NCBI RefSeq assembly: GCF_051414055.1
Contig: NZ_JBLKNX010000009.1
Span: 131,316-195,315 of the forward strand
Direction of reading: 5' to 3'
DNA from: Halosimplex halobium
GTDB taxonomy: Archaea; Halobacteriota; Halobacteria; Halobacteriales; Haloarculaceae
DNA length: 64,000 nt
Numbering within the stretch: the stretch's first letter is position 1; each line of letters starts with the position of its first letter. The notes under the pieces are model-generated. The model saw nothing but the letters and a program-made list of their open reading frames with translations. It was not told where the DNA came from and searched no databases. This document shows, one piece after another, positions 59,453 to 64,000 of this stretch. The position numbers and the translations under genes were made by a program.

Positions 59453-59773
59453 TTACTCTTCAAATCCGAAGATCTGGCGCAATTCATCTTCGATCCGATC
59501 GACGAATTCAGTGAGAAGGGCATCAAAGGTCTCCTCGTCGCCGGGCAAGGTCTGTTTCCGCTCTTCAATATCGTCAGGTAAGGTGATACGGAATTGTCCA
59601 TCGCCCTCGTAGACCGGTTCACTCTCGTTGAGCACCTGTCGGTCGATGGCGCGAAGAACCTCTGAGTCGGCCTGTCCGTGGAGTTGCTGGTACGCATTCG
59701 AGTATGCCGTCTCCAGTTCTTCGAAGTAATGGACGTATTTCTCTTCGAATTTCTCCGGGTCGAATTCGGTCAT
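59453..59773 (-). CDS. DUF5783 family protein
   Basis: 106 residues: starts MTEFDPEKFEEKYVHYFEELETAYSNAYQ, continues IDRQVLNESEPVYEGDGQFRITLPDD and ends FVDRIEDELRQIFGFEE, the recurrent pattern of this haloarchaea-specific family. It is acidic and helical, of unknown function. TTTTATTTC on the minus strand about 27 bp upstream predicts a leaderless mRNA starting at ATG 59773; a GTG directly precedes it. Confidence 0.85.
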   Translation of the reverse strand: MTEFDPEKFEEKYVHYFEELETAYSNAYQQLHGQADSEVLRAIDRQVLNESEPVYEGDGQFRITLPDDIEERKQTLPGDEETFDALLTEFVDRIEDELRQIFGFEE

Positions 59774-60047
59774 CACTGGACCAACGGGCGGAAGAAATAA
59801 AAGATTCAGTGGCTTGACCTGGCAGGGACTACTTCTCTTCCCCCGACCACTTGAGAGTCGGGAATATTGGGGGATAAGTGTTGTACAGAGTTTATCACGG
59901 AGGCGTATCCCCTCGCCTCATTTCTTTTTCAAGTCATATTGACCCAGCGAGAGACTGCACCAATCATACCGCTTATGATATCACTTTGGACCAATTCAAA
60001 AAATCATGTTGATTCAGAGTTATACGGCCAGAGTCGAAACAGGGGGT

Positions 60048-60413
60048 ATGAGTTCCGAAGCGAAAAGTGAGGAGGACCTGCGCGAGGAAATCGGGACGTT
60101 CCTACAGAAGAACTTCCCACAGATCGAAATGCACGGGGGATCGGCAGCGATCCAGAACCTTGACCGGGAAAGCGGCGAGGTATCCATCCAACTCGGGGGT
60201 GCGTGCAGCGGGTGCGGTATCTCCCCGATGACGATCCAGGCCATCAAGAAACGGATGGTGAACGAGATCGCCGAAATAGAGACCGTCCACGCTAATACCG
60301 GCGGTGGTGGTGGGAGTGGCCACGGCGGCGAGAGCCCGTCGTTCCCTGGAGAAACAACCGACAGCGGAGAAAGCGGCGGAGGCGACGATGGTCCCCCGAC
60401 CGCACCCTTCTAG
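60048..60413 (+). CDS. Nfu/NifU C-terminal-type Fe-S scaffold protein
   Basis: 121 residues. The NifU_C domain is IGTFLQKNFPQIEMHGGSAAIQNLDRESGEVSIQLGGACSGCGISPMTIQAIKKRM with the cluster-binding CSGC at 53-56. From about residue 85 the protein is a Gly/Ser-rich disordered tail (GGGGGSGHGGESPS) unlike typical short Nfu proteins. TTATACGG lies about 26 bp before the ATG, giving a leaderless start. It probably delivers Fe-S clusters, fitting the sufB and ferredoxin genes nearby. Confidence 0.88.
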   Translation: MSSEAKSEEDLREEIGTFLQKNFPQIEMHGGSAAIQNLDRESGEVSIQLGGACSGCGISPMTIQAIKKRMVNEIAEIETVHANTGGGGGSGHGGESPSFPGETTDSGESGGGDDGPPTAPF

Positions 60414-60432
60414 AAGTTCTTTTCAGCAGTCC

Positions 60433-60447
60433 AGAATCCGGGATTCT
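60433..60447. terminator. Small palindrome between convergent genes
   Basis: AGAATCC, one base, GGATTCT, followed by a T-rich TCTTCTTC run on the plus strand, 20 bp after the Nfu stop. The next gene is convergent, so it could end both transcripts. Confidence 0.4.
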
Positions 60448-60483
60448 TCTTCAGGGAACTCCGCACCTCGAGCAGGGCGTTGG

Positions 60484-62934
60484 TCACTGTCGCTGTAATT
60501 GGTCGAATAGCCCCTCAAAAAGCGTCTGTTGCGCGTTTCGCAGATGATAGGAGAAGGTCGATTGGGTCAGTGAGAGCGCGTCGGCGATCTCGGTTGCCGT
60601 ACTTCGTCGCGGTGAGTGGAAGTACCCACCGTACATCGCCGCTCGCAGGACCTGTTGTTGCCGGTCCGTGAGTTCGGTTTCGAAGATGTCTCTCAGCATC
60701 CGACCGACTGCGAGTGCATTCGACTTCGCAGCGGGAGTGTATTCACGTTTTGAGACCATCGTCGTTTCCGGGAACGACTCCTGGACACGTGTCACGAGCG
60801 AACCAATATCGGTGCCGAGTGGCAATTCACAGACGACCTCGGCCCGGCCGTCAGTGACCGTATCCGTCGTGACGACTGCACCCTCTGTGAGCAGTGACTG
60901 TGCCAGGGACTGCCGGCGCAGTCCGATTTCGACTTCTCCACCAGGCGGATCCTCGGTGTGACGGATCTGTCGCAACTGGGCTGCCCAATCTCCGTTCTCC
61001 GCGATATCACTGAAGGCATCCAACGGAGCATCCCGAACGGACGCATAGTGAACACACATTTCATCCGAGGCCGGAATCGTGTCCGTGACCTCGATCGTAC
61101 AGTCCAGTTGTTCGGAAGCGGAGACGAAAAACGACGCCGAGTCAGTGCTCTCGAACGTGAGTTCGACCACTGTGTCGGCGTGGAGAACGCGCTCGGTCAC
61201 AAGCGAGTGAAGAACCTGCCCGATCCGACCGCCGAACGTTGTCAGGAGCGTCTGCTCGCGGCTACCGAACGCATTGCCACGGTCTGTATACAGGACGAGC
61301 AGACCGTAGACGCGACCCCGATGCTGAAGCGGAACGATAGCTCCGCCCTGGAACCCCCGGTCCAGTGTGTCTACTCGCCACCGCTCGAACCGTGAGTCGG
61401 TTTGGTTCCTCGTAACGACCTGTGTCTCGCCTGTTTCGACAGCGGCTTCTGCCGGAGCGACCTCTGTCTGCGATTGTATCGGGAGGGGTACCGACTCGGC
61501 GGCAGCGACGGCCCCCGACCCCTCCTGGAGATCCGATTCGGTTGGTACCGTGCCCGGGGTGTGCTCACTGATCCGTGCGTACTGGTATTCCCGCGTGTCC
61601 GTCAGCAACTCACAGATGTCCTGTTTGGTCTCCCCGTCAGCGGTTGCGCTGTTGAGAATCTCGTTCACTGGCTGGAACGTCTCGATGAGCTGTTCGAGAC
61701 GTTTGAGAACGGTGATATCTTCCAGTGCAACGATGATCTGCTCGATGGATCCGTCCTCCCTCTTGACGGGAGCAACGTTACTCGACAGCCACCGTTCGGA
61801 GCCGTCCAGGAGTGTGATTCCGTGGGTGAACCCCGTAATAGTCTCGCCGGTTTCGCAGACACGCGTGATCGGATGGTCTTCGCGTGGGATCGGATCGCCC
61901 GCCTCGTCCCAGATATCCCAGTCGGGGTGGTCGTACCCCTTTCGATCCATCTTGTGTCTGGACAGACCGAGTAACTCTTCGGCACGGGTGTTTGCGCGAT
62001 CGATATCCCCCTCGGCGTCGAGAAGGACGATTCCAACAGGTGTCGTTTCCAGAACGTGACCCAGTTCTCGTTCGGCTACCTTCGTGTCGGTAATTTCTGA
62101 GAAGACGACGATGACGCCGTCGTCGCTCGGATGGACGCTGGCTTCGACCCACTGTTCTTGCTGGGACTGATAACGCTCGAAGGACCTCGGTGACTGTGTC
62201 TCGATGGCCGTTTGGATCTTCTTCTCGGCGACTGTGTCGGCTACCTCGGGAAAGACGTCCAGAATGCACTCTCCGTACAGTTCGTCGCTGTCCCGGCCGA
62301 GGAGCCGTTCGGCCTGTCGATTCACGTAGGTGTAGTTGAGGTCACCGTCAAGCACGACGACACCGTCTGACACGCGCTTCAAACTGTCTATCTTCCACCG
62401 CTCGATCCCGTCTTTGATGACCGAGACGAGCGCCTCGACCAGTTCTCGCTCGGTTCCGGTCCACGCCCGCCGGCCCGTGCTGGGTCGCTGACCCGTGCAG
62501 ACGACTGTCATCGAGACAGTCGTCCCGGTGCGTGTGCGAGTCTCCGCTGTCAGGGCGTCAGTAGTCGGATGGAACCCGTCAGTTTCGAACACGTCGTCGC
62601 CCACCCGAACCCTGGCCTCGATCGTTTGCGAACACCGGAACCACTGTGGGAGTTCAGAGACGTACGTCCGAATACTGTCGTCGACACCGTCGGGCAGGCC
62701 GACGAAGAGTTCACTCGCCCGTTTGAGTGCGTTGAGCGCATTCGTCCGTTCCTGGAGTGTTCTCTCGGCCGTCTCTCCGAGTTCATCGCTTTCGTCCGCT
62801 ATGTCGGCCCTTTCTGGTGTGCGCCCGTCAGCTTCGAAAAAGTCGTTCCACGCAACAGAATCGGCTTCGACGGAGTCGGAGCGATTCGACTGGTCACCCC
62901 CTTCATCACCCTCCAGCCGATTCTGTTCGTTCAT
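60484..62934 (-). CDS. Bat-like multi-sensor regulator (PAS-PAS-GAF-BAT-HTH_10)
   Basis: 816 residues. An acidic N-terminus is followed by an input region. A first PAS domain (SLKRVSDGVVVLDGDLNYTYVNRQAERLLGRDSDEL) starts near residue 184. A second (LGHVLETTPVGIVLLDAEGDIDRANTRAEELLGLSR) starts near 293 and ends VALEDIT. A GAF-like domain covers about 440-600 (FQGGAIVPLQHRGRVYGLLVLYTD), then a bacterio-opsin-activator domain. The C-terminal HTH_10 reads LTDRQQQVLRAAMYGGYFHSPRRSTATEIADALSLTQSTFSYHLRNAQ. It lacks a kinase core, so it is a one-component regulator, perhaps sensing redox or light. It has its own TATA (about 62959-62966). Confidence 0.9.
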   Translation of the reverse strand: MNEQNRLEGDEGGDQSNRSDSVEADSVAWNDFFEADGRTPERADIADESDELGETAERTLQERTNALNALKRASELFVGLPDGVDDSIRTYVSELPQWFRCSQTIEARVRVGDDVFETDGFHPTTDALTAETRTRTGTTVSMTVVCTGQRPSTGRRAWTGTERELVEALVSVIKDGIERWKIDSLKRVSDGVVVLDGDLNYTYVNRQAERLLGRDSDELYGECILDVFPEVADTVAEKKIQTAIETQSPRSFERYQSQQEQWVEASVHPSDDGVIVVFSEITDTKVAERELGHVLETTPVGIVLLDAEGDIDRANTRAEELLGLSRHKMDRKGYDHPDWDIWDEAGDPIPREDHPITRVCETGETITGFTHGITLLDGSERWLSSNVAPVKREDGSIEQIIVALEDITVLKRLEQLIETFQPVNEILNSATADGETKQDICELLTDTREYQYARISEHTPGTVPTESDLQEGSGAVAAAESVPLPIQSQTEVAPAEAAVETGETQVVTRNQTDSRFERWRVDTLDRGFQGGAIVPLQHRGRVYGLLVLYTDRGNAFGSREQTLLTTFGGRIGQVLHSLVTERVLHADTVVELTFESTDSASFFVSASEQLDCTIEVTDTIPASDEMCVHYASVRDAPLDAFSDIAENGDWAAQLRQIRHTEDPPGGEVEIGLRRQSLAQSLLTEGAVVTTDTVTDGRAEVVCELPLGTDIGSLVTRVQESFPETTMVSKREYTPAAKSNALAVGRMLRDIFETELTDRQQQVLRAAMYGGYFHSPRRSTATEIADALSLTQSTFSYHLRNAQQTLFEGLFDQLQRQ

Positions 62935-63016
62935 TCTATACCAGAGTTGTTCCCATAGATATTAAGAGCGCCGTTCAATCATCACATTGGTAGAACATTC
63001 AGATCGGCCGACAAAA

Positions 63017-63856
63017 TTAGGTGTTAGCCAGCTTTCTGTGTCGAGATTTCAATTTCGGTATCGTGTCTCGCCTGAGAAGTTTACAGACCGGACATCGTAC
63101 GGCGATTGAGAACTCGTATGTCCGAGTAAGGTGACCGATGACGTGATCGACAAGCGCCTGATCGTACGTCCAACTCCCGTAGAACGTATTCTCGTCGTGT
63201 TCGTGGGCGAGCAAGGCAGTTTTCTGAGTGTCGTCGCCACCGCCGTCGAAGGCCACGAACCACGTCTCGGCGATCTCGTCCGCCGAGACCGCGTGAACGT
63301 GACTGGAACCGAGATCAGGCGGCGTGGCGTCGGGGACGCCGTAGGCGTGGACCGAGACGCCTCGACGAGCGAGGTCAGCGTAAATCGACCGCTGTTCTGC
63401 GATGACTGAACATCGCTGGAAACCCGTGTGAATCGAACCCTGGCCGACCCGACGGGCACGGTCCTCGATCTCCCGGGACGCATAGAGCAACTGTTGGGTG
63501 TCGTAGGATGTGAAGGTGGTTTCCTTGAGATGACGGAGGACACTCGCGTATTCTCTGTCGGCAATGCCGAGGTCGCCGGCTCCTGTCGGAACGTCTTTGA
63601 GTAGCCCCCTCAGAGTCGACACATCGACGACAGCGAGGACTTCGGTCGCGTTGCTGAGGACTGCGACTTCTTCTGGTTTACCCGATACCGTCCTATCGAC
63701 GGTAATTCGCACGTTCTGTGTCTCAAAAAACGCCCCGAGTTCCTCGTGTATTCCGTCGGTCGGATCGACGTTGAGCAGACGGAGTTCCTTCTCGCGGTGT
63801 CTGATGTACTCGATACTGTCCCGCAGGTCGACCAACGCAGCCGAATCTGCACCCAT
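63017..63856 (-). CDS. DICT-domain sensory protein
   Basis: 279 residues. The opening LVDLRDSIEYIRHREKELRLLNVDP, the VSGKPEEVAVLSNATEVLAVVDV segment, ERRGV-like LARRGVSVHAYGVPDATPP and the ETWFVAFDGGGDDTQKTALLAHEHDENTFYGSWTYDQALVDHVIGHL block are characteristic of DICT proteins, proposed to be sensory domains in haloarchaea and cyanobacteria. The C-terminus has a CPVC motif. It lies 82 bp upstream of the Bat-like gene on the same strand, so they may act together. Confidence 0.82.
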   Translation of the reverse strand: MGADSAALVDLRDSIEYIRHREKELRLLNVDPTDGIHEELGAFFETQNVRITVDRTVSGKPEEVAVLSNATEVLAVVDVSTLRGLLKDVPTGAGDLGIADREYASVLRHLKETTFTSYDTQQLLYASREIEDRARRVGQGSIHTGFQRCSVIAEQRSIYADLARRGVSVHAYGVPDATPPDLGSSHVHAVSADEIAETWFVAFDGGGDDTQKTALLAHEHDENTFYGSWTYDQALVDHVIGHLTRTYEFSIAVRCPVCKLLRRDTIPKLKSRHRKLANT

Positions 63857-63924
63857 CTACGTACCCGGGAGACACACTTTGATCGGCTGCGTTGAATCGC
63901 CAGATGGCGTCGGAGTAGTCCGCT

Positions 63925-64000
63925 AAATCAAAGGAGTTGAAGCGGGAGACTCCGGTTGTCCATGACCCAAATCTCCCGCTTCATTGGGGAAGTTGTCCCG
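63925..64000 (+). mobile_element. Left end of an insertion sequence, cut by the window edge
   Basis: The sequence before the transposase start, around AAATCAAAGGAGTTGAAGCG (63926-63945), looks like an IS end, and the following ATG opens a transposase-like frame. The right end is outside the window, so family and length are not determined. Confidence 0.5.
63962..64000 (+). CDS. Transposase, first 13 codons only
   Basis: ATG 63962 gives MTQISRFIGEVVP, which resembles the start of haloarchaeal IS5/IS4-type transposases as I remember them. The rest is outside the window. The frame's codons 4-7 (TCTCCCGCTTC, 63972-63982) are the exact complement of GAAGCGGGAGA at 63939-63949 in front of the start codon. 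Confidence 0.5.
   Translation, partial: MTQISRFIGEVVP

Overview
The window is a stretch of chromosome from a high-G+C halophilic archaeon (class Halobacteria). The evidence is the split RNA polymerase genes rpoH-B''-B'-A'-A'', the very acidic proteins, the multiple TFB genes, many TATA-box promoters about 26 bp before start codons (leaderless mRNAs), and haloarchaea-specific families (DUF5781, DUF5783, Bat/HTH_10, DICT). The style of the intergenic repeats suggests a Haloarcula/Halomicrobium/Halosimplex-type organism, but that is a guess.

Layout. 1-3850: a TFB gene (cut by the window edge) and the ribosomal stalk genes rpl11, rpl1, rpl10 and rpl12. 3950-13278: an ABC exporter pair, a RIO-like kinase, an EamA permease, a rhomboid protein and the B12-dependent ribonucleotide reductase. 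13279-16150: a lower-G+C accessory patch with a HicB/HicA toxin-antitoxin pair and a stand-alone HSDR_N-type nuclease-like protein, ending at tRNA-Ala(CGC). 16273-47264, mostly minus strand: the archaeal rpo/str gene series in its ancestral order (rpoH, B'', B', A', A'', nusA, rps12, rps7, EF-2, EF-1alpha, rps10) but cut into four pieces by unrelated genes. These inserts are homoserine dehydrogenase with an ACT protein, a secreted protein with an ABC transporter, a DUF5781 metallopeptidase-like protein, a PQQ-type sugar dehydrogenase, a bioY-ecfA-ecfT biotin uptake operon, an IS200/IS605 element that beheads an aldo/keto reductase, a phosphotransferase and a GT39-like glycosyltransferase. RpoA'' carries a 492-residue intein. 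47545-53055: tRNA-Asp followed by tRNA-derived and tandem repeats, then small membrane and regulatory genes, a sugar nucleotidyltransferase, and an SppA peptidase overlapping a DUF4350 protein.

53131-64000 looks like an accessory island, more AT-rich between its genes. It starts with a non-autonomous IS605-type element (PATE-like) and continues with DUF2237, a small zinc-ribbon protein and a second TFB. Divergent from that TFB are sufB, a 7Fe-type ferredoxin, a zinc-ribbon protein and an orphan 2-oxoacid:ferredoxin oxidoreductase beta subunit. Then come a decayed zinc finger, DUF5783, an Nfu/NifU-type scaffold, a Bat-like PAS/GAF regulator and a DICT protein, and a transposase begins at the window end. 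Iron-sulfur and ferredoxin functions gathered next to their own general transcription factor make this the best candidate for an undescribed functional module.

Other non-coding structure of note: a three-copy dispersed intergenic repeat (about 8.8, 32.8 and 48.2 kb) containing hairpins whose two arms change together; a BirA-like operator lying over the TATA box of bioY; and an exact 10-bp palindrome upstream of the EF-2 promoter. No CRISPR array, rRNA gene or replication origin was seen.
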